A stretch of 64,000 bases of DNA from Leptasterias polaris (lineage: Eukaryota; Echinodermata; Asteroidea; Forcipulatida; Asteriidae), in assembly GCA_037783415.1 (NCBI GenBank), contig JAZGTN010000002.1:1612001-1676000 (forward strand), written 5' to 3'. Positions 12,591-24,346 of this stretch are shown piece by piece. Numbering within the stretch: the stretch's first letter is position 1; each line of letters begins with the position of its first letter. Both the position numbers and the translations under genes were made by a program. The notes under the pieces are model-generated. The model saw only the letters and a program-made list of their open reading frames with translations, was not told the origin of the DNA and searched no databases.

Positions 12591-12659
12591 GTATAAAAAT
12601 ACACCAAACCACAATGAAACCCACTCAATATCTGCAATTAAAAGTGTTTAAGATTATTA

Positions 12660-13485
12660 CAAATTACAAATACGTCGTATTTAAACTATGCAATAATTAA
12701 TTGGGGTAACGTAACAATCACACAATGTAAAAAACTCACTCTCCTACAAAAGAAGGCTGTTCGAATTATCAGTAAAACTGGATACTTGGATCACACTGCG
12801 CCTCTGTTTCTAGCCTTGAAGGTCCTTAAATTTGATGATTTGTACAATTTTAATTTAGGTAAATTCATGTATAAATATAAAAGTGGCTTTTTGCCTAACG
12901 AATTTAATGATCTTTTTACCCTGTGTTCATCAGTCCATACGTATTCAACTCGTGCAGTATCAAAAGGTGATTTGTATACAAAATTTAACCGAACAACGTT
13001 TTCAAAAAACAACATTGTATCTCGTGGTACCCTATTCTGGAATAACCTCAACTCGGATATTAAAAAGTCTCGTTCACTCAAGTCAATCTCTAACAAACTG
13101 AAACATCACCTCTTGAATATGCATTTGTAGATCTAGTACACACTTGTACAAAGACTGTTTGTTTTGATAATTATTTAATTTGACTGGTCTGGTCTCAATG
13201 TCATTGTCATTGTCATTGTTATTTTTGTCTTTGTCGTGTCTAAGTCCTTGTCTGTCACAGGGAAATGTACAAAAGCATTATGCTTAACTTTTTTCCCTGC
13301 ATGTTGGCTAGCATGTTAATTACACTTGATATTATTTTTGAAATTTCTATAAATCTTATTGTTGAATTAAGTGGCATCCATCTTCTCATAATTATACTCA
13401 TTGTTATTTGTTTCAACTGTATGTGTAATTGTCATTGTCAGCATGAAAAATAAATGTGCATTGAATTGAATTGAATTGAATACAG
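12660..13485 (+). mobile_element. 5'-truncated non-LTR retrotransposon (RT C-terminus)
   Basis: An open frame to 13,130 reads IINWGNVT, LLQKKAVRIISKTGYLDHT, PLFLALKVLKFDDLYNF, GKFMYKYKSGFLPNEFND, SVHTYSTRAVSKGD and NIVSRGTLFWNNL. This is the conserved region after the RT palm in CR1/jockey-type LINEs. The 3' end is a (TTGAA)n tail at about 13,460-13,480. Catalytic motifs are missing, so it is a dead copy. Confidence 0.85.
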
Positions 13486-13631
13486 AGAGGTGTATACAAT
13501 AAAAACCTACAACAAAAATTCAAAATTCAAAAATAGACTGCATGTACACAAGTCCACCTCCCCTTCCTAAGTTAAAAACTCTCTCCTGTGATCTATGTTA
13601 AACGTCCGAATTGCACTGGGTAAAAAAGAAA

Positions 13632-15037
13632 ACTTATTATTATTATTATTATTATTATTTATTTGGCAATTTCACATAAAAATACAAAAATACAAGTAAT
13701 TTATACATACATCTGGAATGGAAAATAAAAAACCAATAAAGATTTTAAAAAGAGGCAGGCAGTAAAAGAGAAAACAAAGTACTACAAGACTGAGGACAAC
13801 AGAAAGACATCAACAATCCAGGTTTGCCAGGACTGACAAAAGTGCCTGCACTGTCACCAAGAGGTGTGTCAGTCCAACCTGGATAAGACAAGGGACAAAA
13901 GGACAAATAATGGCACATAACAAACAGGCGAACAAACAACAAACAAAACAAACAGAAGAACAACGAAAGAACGAACAGCAAAAAAACACCCCAAAACACA
14001 AAAAACAAACAACAAGAGCATGGAAACAAGACAACAAGAAAAAACAGACAGGATGAAAACAATTTTATTTTTTACAAAACTGCCGGAAAAGGATCTAGTT
14101 GGAATATACCGCAACTTTTAGTTTGCCTTTAAAAGTGTTGAAATTATCAGTTAAAAGAGAGTTTTTTTACATCAATAGGTAAAGCAGACCACTTAATTGG
14201 AAAAGAGAAAATGCAGCTGTTCTTGGTTGAATTTTTCTTGAAGGATAAATGATTAAAACAAAGCTTGTCAGTATGCCTGCTGTTGATGGTAATTAAACTT
14301 AAGATGGGAACAGTGTCTCTTTGATCATTAATAAGCAATTTGGAAATCAAACATAAGCTTTGATACTCTCGTCGTTTACTAAGAGGGAATAAATTTAAGC
14401 GAGCAAGTCTAGACTCATAAGGTTCATCTTGGCGTCTCTGTTTTAGGATCATTCTGGTGGCTGTCCGTTGGATTTTTTCTACAGCCTCAATATTTTTATG
14501 TAAAAATGGATTCCAAATTGGAGAGCAATAATCTAACACAGGCAAAACCAGAGACTTATACAATTGCAAGAGAGCTTCAAGTGATGAATGACCAGCTACA
14601 CTGCGGATAAAACCAAGTAATCTATTGCACTTGGAGACAGTGTTTTGAACATGATTATCCCAAGACATATTATAGGACAATGTGACTCCAAGCAATTTTA
14701 GATAGTCAACTGTTTCAAGAGACTGGTCCTGCACATAGTAAGTAGGTTTAGATCGAGATCTACTACGATTCAAGGATAAAACCTTACATTTGGAAATATT
14801 CAAGGTGACGTGACCAAACTTGTGGTCGTGTTTGTGTGTCGACCATGTGTAGAAACTGGTGCAAACAACACACAGCCATCACAGTGCAATATGCAGGCTG
14901 TGTTTTACAGGTACCAGACACTTTAAGACCAACTTACAAGCTGGTCAAGATCATTTTGTAAAATTGTTTCATGTTCATGCGAATTCACAGAGTGGTATAT
15001 GAAGGTGTCATCTGCAAACTCCCTGCCCTACTAAAAA
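13632..15037 (-). pseudogene. Truncated LINE reverse transcriptase, interrupted
   Basis: Minus strand. EFADDTFIYHSVNSHEH (RT palm FADD) at about 14,950-15,035 is followed, after about 110 bp of foreign sequence (about 14,815-14,930), by NISKCKVLSLNRS and DYLKLLGVTLSYNMSWDNHV, then LPVLDYCSPIWNPF and IQRTATRMILKQRR, to a stop at 14,147. The 3' end is an (AAT)n tail at 13,635-13,660. This is a CR1/L2/jockey-like fragment without endonuclease; not functional. Confidence 0.85.
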
Positions 15038-15784
15038 CAATTTGGGAATGTAATGGGTGAGTTTTATCTGTACAGATCAGGTTAAAGCTTTATCATACAT
15101 CATTTAATCTTGATTGAATTAAACAATGAATTTTTATTATAGGAGACAGTAGCTTTGATTTTAGTTCACTTTGTATTAAAAATGTTTAGTTATCATTATT
15201 TTAAAAATACGTTATTTACATTTTTTTTCTTCAAATAAATGCCAATTCGATATTGTGTTTTAATTTTTGTATCATAATCATACTTTTGGGTTTTGTTGTT
15301 TTTTGTTTTTTCTGGGGGGGGGGGTGGTTGTGTAATCTGACCTTTGGCTTATGAGGATATAAATTTAAAATATGTGTACGAAATAAATACAAAACAACTT
15401 TTGTATTAAAAAGAAAATAGATCTGGGAATTCATTGTATGCCTGGCGCTGATAATTACATTTTGAATTTTCTACGTGGCCTTCTGCAGTGACAAGTTTCA
15501 AGATAAATGTATTTCACCGTGACCATGCTGGTAGTGTTATAAGCATGCCAGAGACCGTTTTTCATTAACATTACAATTACCGATGTCAATAATGACAACA
15601 CCAGTCTGTCATCAATTTAGAAGCCTTGTCTGGCTGGGTACACTATTTAATGAACAAAACTTTTGGGTATTTCATTATTACATTTGCAAAGAATCTCCAA
15701 CATGTCCAAAGAAGCAATCTTGGGTGAACACAAAATTTACTACAACAGGATGCGGAACAGGTTTTTTATTCCCCAATAAACTGA
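15038..15784. other. No gene seen
   Basis: AT-rich sequence with a G-run near 15,315. No recognisable repeat apart from the family tail that begins at 15,785. Confidence 0.4.
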
Positions 15785-15874
15785 ATAAAATTTACCCACT
15801 CAGTTTCCTGTGTGGTTTATTATTTGATATTTGAAATAAAAAGTGGTATTTATAATGTGCCCTTACCTATAACT

Positions 15875-16115
15875 GCCTATACTAGATTGTATCCTAAACT
15901 TGGGTGTGATCCCTGGCTACATTATATGGTTGAATGGCTTCCGACTGGCAACTCGTAGGAAGATATTGATTAATGATAGATAGCTCAGTTGGTAGAGCAC
16001 CCCCATGTTAACCTGGTGGTCACAGGTTCGAATCCCATTCTAGTCAATTCTTTCTACACCCCAAAATAAAATTGAATTTACCGAGTCAGTTTCCCTTGAG
16101 GTTTATTACCCAACC
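15875..16115 (+). repeat. Repeat family with internal tRNA-Asn-like block, copy 2
   Basis: TCCCTGGCTACAT, GGTTGAATGGCTTCCGACTG, GATAGCTCAGTTGGTAGAGC, GGTTCGAATCCC and CAGTTTCCCTTGAGGTTTAT occur in the same order as copy 1. A further 3'-tail fragment lies at 15,785-15,830, and a truncated copy at 33,545-33,630. Confidence 0.8.
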
Positions 16116-16335
16116 AGTAGAATTTGGTTAATTTACTATCAACTTCAAGGTAATGGAATTACTATACTTGTACAGGGATGCTTGTGCATGAATGATTTCA
16201 AAATACTTTTACAAAGAGTCAAGCACATCATACAATGTGCAGTGTTATTTTGTAAACACCTAAAAAAGACACATAAGTACTGTATTTACAATCGGTGATA
16301 CATTTGAGGTACTACATTGTGTACACACTGTACAT

Positions 16336-16531
16336 CAGGGTTTGCACTTAACTTTTTCAGTGACTAGCCAGTCGGCCTTTTTAAATAGTCCATATTTCAA
16401 ATGAAATAGGGATGTTCTGAACTCTGAACTAGCCAGCCGGTACACCATGACCACTTGGAGTGCATTCTAACTGGTCTTCATGTGTTTTAACTGGCATTTG
16501 GCCGGCGGACCACTGTTAAGGGAAAACGCTG
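16336..16531. mobile_element. hAT-like MITE, 196 bp
   Basis: Ends CAGGGTTTGCACTTAAC and GTTAAGGGAAAACGCTG are inverted with mismatches, and tacat flanks both sides. CAG..CTG ends and a 5-bp duplication fit some hAT groups. Confidence 0.65.
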
Positions 16532-16552
16532 TACATACAGTGTACTATAATA

Positions 16553-17255
16553 GACTGTGCAAGTCTCGCGCGTATCCGAACGAGAAAACACGTCAAACGA
16601 AGAAAATTTTTATTTCTGAAATCAAATCTTTGTTTTAAATTATATCTCATGACAAAATCTGAACAACAAAAATAAATCATTACAATTTTATGAAATTAGT
16701 TTTAGCTTTTTTTAAAAATACGCCAAAGTGTGTTAATTATTATTAAAAACAAATTAAAACTCTGGGACAAGGATGCTTTTTTGATGTTAACTTTTTAGAA
16801 ACCCCTTACGCAGATTCGTGAAGGTCAAACGGGTTTTAAATTGACCCGTATCGCAGTTTAAAGAGGAATGCCGACGCCTCAACACCATAGACTGCAATGA
16901 AAAGGGTTCGCTTTGCAATTACAGCATCTGGCGATTATAATTGCGCATCCAAAACAAGCTTTTACATAAGTTTTATGATCGGAGGTGAGCACAAAATTCT
17001 TAATTTTTTGCAATAACCGGAAGCTGAGGTCAAGTTTAATTCTCGGGTTTTCTTCGTTATATTGTTGAATTGGTTTTACTTTCATATGTTGTTATCACTT
17101 AGTATTACATTCCCAACAACATGTATACTTTTCTAGGTCATAAACTACGTTAAACTAAAATAATTGACAAAACAAAATCTCGCCCACGTAAAACTCCATA
17201 TGGTTGGGACCACTATGGTCGCAGAAGTTCGAATGCGCGCGAGACTTGCACAGTC
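16553..17255. mobile_element. 703-bp TA-flanked DNA element
   Basis: GACTGTGCAAGTCTCGCGCG at the left and CGCGCGAGACTTGCACAGTC at the right are inverted, with TA on each side (16,551-16,552; 17,256-17,257). A 68-codon minus ORF (16,879-17,085) is not recognisable as transposase, so it is probably non-autonomous and Tc1/mariner-like. Confidence 0.85.
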
Positions 17256-17257
17256 TA

Positions 17258-18109
17258 TGCACTCCTCTTTCAAATGTGACTGGTACATTATATTGAAAAT
17301 ACTGTTGCAGTATGAGACTGAGTGGTCCAGTGCACCAGAGTCAAGTTCTGGTGTTGTGTTTGGTTCCAGCATACACTCTATGGTTCCAGTATTGGAACCC
17401 TACATTGAGCAAGACAACTGGGTCTGCTTCATCCTGTGGATGGGATAACATGCCAAAGATTCCATGTGTTGTGTAAAGCACATAAAGAACCCCAGTACAC
17501 TTATTGTTACTAAGGGGTTTGCCCGAGCATTTCTGGCATGGTTGGCTGCAGCTTATAGCGCCACATGAACTTGCAAACCACTTTACAAGGTGCTACATAA
17601 TTGGGTCTCATAATTCATAGCTCTACTACATGCCTGGCATAACAATAATATACATTTTAAGACGCCCATCCGATGTAATAAAACGCAACAAAAATGGCAT
17701 AATATTATTATTATGAATTCCTTTACTAAACACCTCAACTGCCTCTTTTACATCAAGTATATTTCTTTATCTGCAAGCCTAACATGTGGAAAACTGTGAA
17801 ACTGTGCTACTGAATCTGAGTGCACAGAATTGAATTTTATTGGTTACCTTGAAATAATGGTCAATATGAAGTACTGATAATGAATATTTGCCAAAATCTT
17901 TGCACCAAAGTTTTGCCTAAATTTGATTAATTTTTCCACTCACACATAGCATCAAGAGGCAAGACTTGTAAATATTGTCTTAAATGCAAGGCATACACAA
18001 CTTATTAGTTCTAACAATTGAGTGCCATAAAGGTGTGTAATTCTATGGATTTGGGACAGTGTCTAGCCAACTAGCCTTGACCTGAGAGCCTACTTGGAAT
18101 AAGCACCCT
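17258..18109. other. No gene seen
   Basis: Text near 17,450-17,620 (AACATGCCAAAGATTCCATG, AGCACATAAAGAACCC, GCTTATAGCGCCACATGAAC) looks like a decayed dispersed repeat, but no second copy was found in the window. Confidence 0.35.
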
Positions 18110-18290
18110 GCACAATTATTTTGTCTGAAGTACCCTTGTTGATTAGAAACCAATAAAAGTATGTCCAACAATTTGAATCTAAAAAGATCACCTAAAGACA
18201 TAAATTTGTGAATGCTATGGCCAGAGATGTGGTTGGTGCCTTTGCTAAACATAGATGGATTGAACATTCTTGATAAAAATACCGTGGCAG
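18110..18290 (+). repeat. Dispersed repeat, single-unit relative of the 36-bp array
   Basis: CTTGTTGATTAGAAACCAATAAA, then GCCAGAGATGTGGTTGGTGCC, directly followed by TTTGCTAAACATAGATGGAT and TGAACATTC. It carries a shortened unit, showing the unexpanded state. Confidence 0.75.
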
Positions 18291-20469
18291 TTTTTACCTG
18301 TTTTCTTAACAAGTACATAGATACAGTACTGAAATTTTCACAGGCGACTTTTATTGCATCTTTTTTTTATAATTTAGCATCAAAAATAAAAACCAATCAA
18401 TGACTCTACCTTAAAAAAATGACAAAAGTTTTGACATACGCTTACTTCATAGTGTCTTATTTATTCCCTTGAAATAATGAACACTCCCCTCAGTTAACCA
18501 GTGAAACTTGCAAAAAGATGGCTCACAAATTCGCTATGAACAATACATACATGTAGGACAACCATGGAGGAAGGATACAACATTAGTGTGTGGTTATTTT
18601 AATAACATCTGATTTTTTACTTTTATTCTGCCGGCTTTATAAACAATTCTTGCTAAAAGCTGGCTTCTAGGTTATCACATTTAAGGATACAAGAATCAAA
18701 TTTGACAAGAAATTGCTAATAAATTTTCTCTTTGAACATACAAATAGAATCAATTTATGAGAAGTTTCTGCACCTCCCAACTCTCTGATGATAAATTAAT
18801 TCCTTTCACCATGTCAACTTCTCCGACAAAAAAAAACACAAAACATTCTCGCTGTTTTGTCCTTTAGGGATCTCAGCCATTCATACAGGGACATTTTGAT
18901 CTAACCACAAGAATGACAACATGTAGCACTCTTTTCCACTTACAGACACAGAATGGGAACACATGTCAAAGCCAATATTGTGTGTGTGTGATAATCTTTT
19001 TTTTCTATGGTGAGAGTGGGTGGTATCCCCTGGTTGAGATTCCATTTCCAAGGACAGGAAGTGCAGCCAAAGGCAGTTTTACCACAAGGGGAGCCTTGAT
19101 GGCAGACAGTCTGTATTCAAGTAGGCGAAAGGAGGATGTGACCCAAACTTGTTGACATGTGGGAGAAGTGAAGGCCAGGCATTGTTGTGGTTTGACAAGG
19201 TGAGCCAAGTTTAAACCCCTCTGGAGGCAAGTTAGTGAGATCATAGAGAAAGGACAGCCCCTGTGGTGAGATGCATGGATAGATATTTTGCTGACTAAAT
19301 CAATGAAGATGAGGAAAGATGAAGATGAGGCAAGGTTCCATTGATCCTGTTATCCTCATGAATCCAACAAATTCCATGCCATACTAAAGTAAAACATTGC
19401 AGGCCTGGAATTTCATATTTGAGAGGGCAAGATCATTTTCATTTTGCAAATGGCCCCACTGAAAAATCTTTAACAAATATTTTGTACACTTATCAAGTGG
19501 GTTAATTTTACCGAAACAATACTTTCCTTTTCTATAAAAAAGTGTCTATAAAAGTTACACTTTCTGCACTTATTTAAACAAAGTTATACAGCAGTTTTAT
19601 CAAATATCTTTAATTGCAAAATTACCATGTGCCTTTGAATAATTTATAATAGAATCTGTAAATTAAAATATAATTCTTATTACCAATACACAACTTTTCT
19701 TACAGTCCATTGATCTCCGGTGCAATTGCCATTTTGTGGAAAGTTAATAGTATTGTCCACAAACATTTAACAAAGTAAACTACATTTAGAAGACAATGGA
19801 TCAACAGTTGATCTACTGTCAGTAATCCAGGCCTAGATACAAATTATATATTTTCTGTCTACTTTGAACCATGTGAAGAAAAAAACATTTCCCAACATAT
19901 TTGAACTTGAAGGAAGGGCAGAAACACAATAAGTACTTAGATTGTGACAGAAGCAGTCAAGTACATGTGTTGTACATGCAGAAAGAAGTTGGAAGAGAGA
20001 TGCCGAATGCAGTCGGAAGGAACAAAAAAGACAAAAAATCAAAGGTGGGAAGGAGAGGGAGAAGAAGCAATTAACTTTGAATATCATTTCGACATTTGAT
20101 GGCAAGAACAAAGAGCTGCTAGTCATTGTACAAGTTTACAGTTAAAAGCGTGAAGAAGAAATACTCACGATATCATTCCCCAAATTTAGTTCAGTCTTAA
20201 AAGTATAACTCCAAAAATGTCGATCAAAAATAACCTTGGCCCTCCTGGGAATCTAATTTTGTCTGTGGCCTGGTTTCCTTTCTAAAGTGGTTTCGTTTCC
20301 ACCGCATTTGATAACATTTTTACAGCTGACTCACTTTAAACCTAAGACCAAACAGCAAAACACAATTGACTTTTTTGTGGCATTTTTTTCAGTTTTCTAT
20401 GACCGTGCCTACGGCATTGTTATAAAAAAAATAAAAAAACAAGGACAAAGTGTGCTTGTTGTGCATTCT
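18291..20469. other. No gene seen
   Basis: AT-rich sequence with short ORFs. The interval 18,990-19,260 is GC-richer without a recognisable product. Confidence 0.4.
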
Positions 20470-21200
20470 TTCAGACTCCAGTACAGGTGTATGTGTGGTA
20501 CCCGCCTCCTCCGTCCCTATAAGGCTTGCTTAGCTGTCGCTGCGACATAAAACAGCCATTGAATTCTGTTTGCACCCTTGTGACACAGGTGACATATTTT
20601 GACATGGCATTGTGGGTCTCTTCCAAAATGGCAGCGATCCATTTTGGAAGTAATTTTGAGCAAATTGAAAAGGATTATAAATACTTGCAAATTTGCAAAC
20701 TTTTTAACACTTACACTAACAGGTTTAGTATTATTTCAACAACCAAAGCACTTGGGGGAAGACCCCAATCATGCAAATTCAAAACGACGTCATCGGCCGG
20801 CATGGCTGTGGGCAGAGCGAGGTAAGGGTGCGAACATTTCATTGGTTGCTTTGTGTCTGCTCCGCCCACAGCCCAGCCGGCCGATGACATCGTATTGAAT
20901 TTGCATGATTGGGGTCATTCCAAAATGGCGGCTCCTTGTACACATCGTGGAAAGTAATTCGGAGTAAGTCGCACAATTATTGTTTGAAATATCTTTTTTT
21001 AAAGTTATTTGTTTGAATATCCAAAACACACAAGGCAAGCTAAGTGAACACATTTAGCTGGTTTAAACCGCCGACTGGCTCGTAGGGAATACGCTATAAT
21101 TGTTATAAATGGCTGTTTCTTAGCTTAAAAATAAATAGTCGGGACGTGTGGCCAAGGATTCAGCTAGCCTTGGCCACAGAAGTGGGGCTATTTGCAAGTC
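20470..21200. repeat. Dispersed repeat related to 60.1-61.6 kb
   Basis: This is the partner copy of the 60.1-kb repeat. It carries TGGTACCCGCCTCC, TTAGCTGTCGCTGCGAC, TTCCAAAATGGCAGCGATCC and TTTCAACAACCAAAGCACTT. A second MITE is nested at 20,760-20,917. Confidence 0.7.
20760..20917. mobile_element. MITE with about 60-bp inverted repeats
   Basis: Both ends carry GACCCCAATCATGCAAATTC in inverted orientation, followed by ACGACGTCATCGGCCGGC (one mismatch between arms) and GCTGTGGGC. The spacer is short. Confidence 0.85.
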
Positions 21201-22046
21201 GGTGGTCAATCACAGGTCACATAAATGTGCCCACTTGAATTTGCTCTTAAAAGCTGACGATTTAATGATGTGGAAGGAGAATCACCATCATCAGACCATG
21301 GATTCATGATTCACCAGTATCATTGTTAATACTTATGTTATTTAAATTAATAAATTATCACACAGTTAATTTCAACCATTTTTGCATTTATGTCAGACTA
21401 AAGACAAAGTGACCATAGGGCCTACCAGATTTCCCAAATTTTTACCACATCCAAAAAATCATAACACAAACTCTAAGAACCTGGATTTGTTCTGTGACCG
21501 TCGGGAGGATGCACGGTTACTACGATAATATCGCAACGACAAATCATAGAGCTAGGAAGGAGTAGGACACACAGAAGTTAAAAAACAATATTGACAACAA
21601 CACCCTCCCCCTCTCCACACATCATTAAAAAACATTCTCCGTTTCGGCTTTAAAAAAACTCAGCAGTCCACCACATTTTCTGTGTGTTGAAATGTATCAA
21701 AACCGTAACTTTAAGTGAACATTTAGAAGACATAACTTACCGCTTTTTAAGATGAAATCTTTACCCCCAGACGACAGTATTTCATTCCCGAACAGTCAAC
21801 TGAGACAGCCAAAACAAATCTGCAGAATTATTTGGAGTAAGTCTGGTAACTGTATCAACAGTAATTCAAACAGTTGCAATGAACACCTATGACACAAGGA
21901 ACACGACCACAGGCTGAAATATAAAATTGATAATTTCCAAGAGAGTAGACTTGCAAAAGTCAATGGAGTGTTTCACTGGACGGGTCTTAAATAATTGTCC
22001 TTCAAAGTGACATTGGACGAGTTGTACTGGTCCCTGCATAATGTTC

Positions 22047-22238
22047 TGGGTCCAATTTCATGAAGCTGTTAAGCAGAAACTATTGTTTAGCAAATATTTT
22101 TGCTAAGCATAAAATGAGCGGGGCACCAGTCATGACAATGTAAACTTGATTGATTTGTGGCTGGTTACCTGTTTCTGGTATTAGCAAGAATTTTCTGTGC
22201 AAGTTTTTGTGCTTACAGGCTTTATGAAGTTGGGCCCT
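22047..22238. mobile_element. MITE (AGGGCCCAATTTCATAG family), copy
   Basis: GGGTCCAATTTCATGAAGCTG with TTAAGCAG at the left and GGCTTTATGAAGTTGGGCCC at the right are inverted ends. The interior has GCTAAGC and ATTAGCAAGAATTTTC segments of the same family as 24,152-24,346. Confidence 0.75.
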
Positions 22239-22887
22239 GGACTTCCTTGTGGGGAGGCCAGCTGGTTGAAATTGAGACACCAACGATGACTTTGACACAT
22301 CACAAGACAAATTTAGTTAGTTGTCTTGAGATTGGAAAGGGAGCTGGCGCAAGTTTCAATTAATGAGCGGTCAACAATGAACGAGTATAATAAAACAGAT
22401 TTACTGCATTGCTTTGTTTTAGTTGATATGAAAAAGTACAATAAGAAGTTATTAAAATAAGAATTTTCCACTAAACAATATTTATTTCAAAAGTGTATAA
22501 TTTAGGAAACTTGTGTTAACCTTCGTTGCCCCTTCATTAAAATCACACAGCAATGACTAAAATGAACAAAATGATTCCAATATATTTTCTAAAATTTCAT
22601 TTTGTTGAGGCTAGTTGTAGAAGTATCTGATAATTTTGCCAGAAGTCATAAGGTGAAGTGGAAGATTACCCCCAAATTTATAAGGATGCCCCACCCTACC
22701 CCAACCAACTTTGCATCACACCGATCTTTTACCATAATTATGCTTACAAGCTCACTTCCTTAATGGGTAATTTATAATTAGCTGTAGGCCCTATAAACCA
22801 TCCAATATATTTTTCTCTGCATTTCGAAGTTAATTAAGCATGTTTGCATCAAACAAATTTTTGAATTTTAAAATGATTGACTAAGAA

Positions 22888-23118
22888 CCCAGGCTGGATT
22901 TCACTTACCTTTTAAGCAGATTATTTCCACAAGTTGGTAGGAAACCGGTTACAAACAATAAACACACATCATTGCGGCTGGCAACCCATTTAAGCAGATT
23001 ATTTCCACAAGTTGGTAGGAAACCGGTTACAAACAATAAACACACATCATTGCGGCTGGCAACCCATTTCTTCTCCAAAAATTTGCTTTAACAAAGCAGT
23101 TTCGCTAAGCAGTTTTAA
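22888..23118. repeat. Diverged MITE with perfect 78-bp tandem duplication
   Basis: The segment starting TAAGCAGATTATTTCCACAA at 22,913 is repeated exactly at 22,991 (78 bp each, to 23,068). The surroundings (TTTCGCTAAGCAGTTTT) resemble the GCTTAAC MITE family. Confidence 0.8.
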
Positions 23119-23283
23119 AAAAAAAAATTGCCACAGAATTGTGTGCCATATTTTATATTTTAAATTAGGTCATGTCTGAATCAAGTAACTCGGGCTACAG
23201 CTATGGCTGTTGGCTGCAGCAACATCGTTGGAAAAATTGACATTAATTCGAAGCTATCAATTTGGACAAGGTTATAGTTTCTC

Positions 23284-23645
23284 AGAGTTCGAGTTTTACA
23301 TTGGACTGCAGGCTCAATACCAGTTATTTAGCTTATGGGCCAGATACCTCACAACCAGACAAGTGGTCTTCTGTTTTTCATTTGAATAATGATACCTCAC
23401 TGTGTAAAAAGAAATTGTGTTGAGTCTGGTAAATATCTTTCAGCTCTGTGAAGTACCAAAATATATATAGGCCTACTCTAACCCACAAGACGAGATCAAT
23501 CTTCCCTTTAGTGCATATTCAACTTTTGATGAAAATTCTTTCTCATCAAGATTCTGATCTTGTAAAATAAATTCTGGTCTGGTGAAAATATTGAGCAACA
23601 AGTCCTGCAGTCTTGTGGAATTTTCACCCCAAATTCAAGCCCGGT
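23284..23645. repeat. Dispersed repeat (CAGGGCTCGAATTT family), copy B
   Basis: AGAGTTCGAGTTTTACATTG at the left, and TCTGGTCTGGTGAAAATATT, CCTGCAGTCTTGTGGAATTT and AAATTCAAGCCC at the right, match copies A and D. Confidence 0.7.
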
Positions 23646-24151
23646 TTCTTCATAATATTAACAAATCATGGTACCTCCATATGAAGGAAAGGCAAAGAGC
23701 AAATAAATCAGGTGCGAGCTACCGTCAAATTTTTTCACACATTTGTTAAGTTTTTATTCATGCTTAAATCAGCCAGACAAACACATACAACATGAATTGC
23801 AAATCATGGGGGGAAGGGGGTGATTTTCATTTATATTCAGAATTCAGAGAGGTGCATGCGTCACCATTCCCTACACAGCTGTGTATTAACCATAAACCGT
23901 CATGTCCAACATATGGAAAAGACCAATTGGTTTATGTAAATAGGCAAACGTGCAGTTGCAGACAATATTTAAAAAGTGCACCAGTAGTTGATGACATAAA
24001 ATGGTTCACCAGTAGTTCACGATAATATTGTTAATTTGTTCAACAGCAGGTGACAACCAGATGACACATTTTACAGGAGGCTCACACTGTTGGGCTCATT
24101 AGTTAAGATTTTTGTTTTCCTTTTTTAACCAAAGAAAAGATTTCTTACACC

Positions 24152-24346
24152 AGGGCCCAATTTCATAGAGTTGCCCAAGCATACAAAATAGCTAATCACA
24201 TTAACCTCATGCTTACCAGAATAAAGTTACCAGCCAAACTATCATGTCACATGTACAATTTGTGACTGGTACCCTGCTCATTTCGGCTGAGCAGGAAATG
24301 GTTAAGCAATATTTGCTGTTTAAGCAGCTCTATGAATTTGGGCCCT
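24152..24346. mobile_element. MITE (AGGGCCCAATTTCATAG family), best copy
   Basis: AGGGCCCAATTTCATAGAGT with TGCCCAAGC opens it, and GCTGTTTAAGCAGCTCTATG with AATTTGGGCCCT closes it. About 195 bp with inverted ends of about 25 bp. Confidence 0.85.

Noticed and set aside
13745..14114. Minus ORFs rich in Phe/Cys/Leu at 13.7-14.1 kb
   Set aside because: They read an A-rich, AACAAAC-type low-complexity stretch in the LINE 3' UTR.
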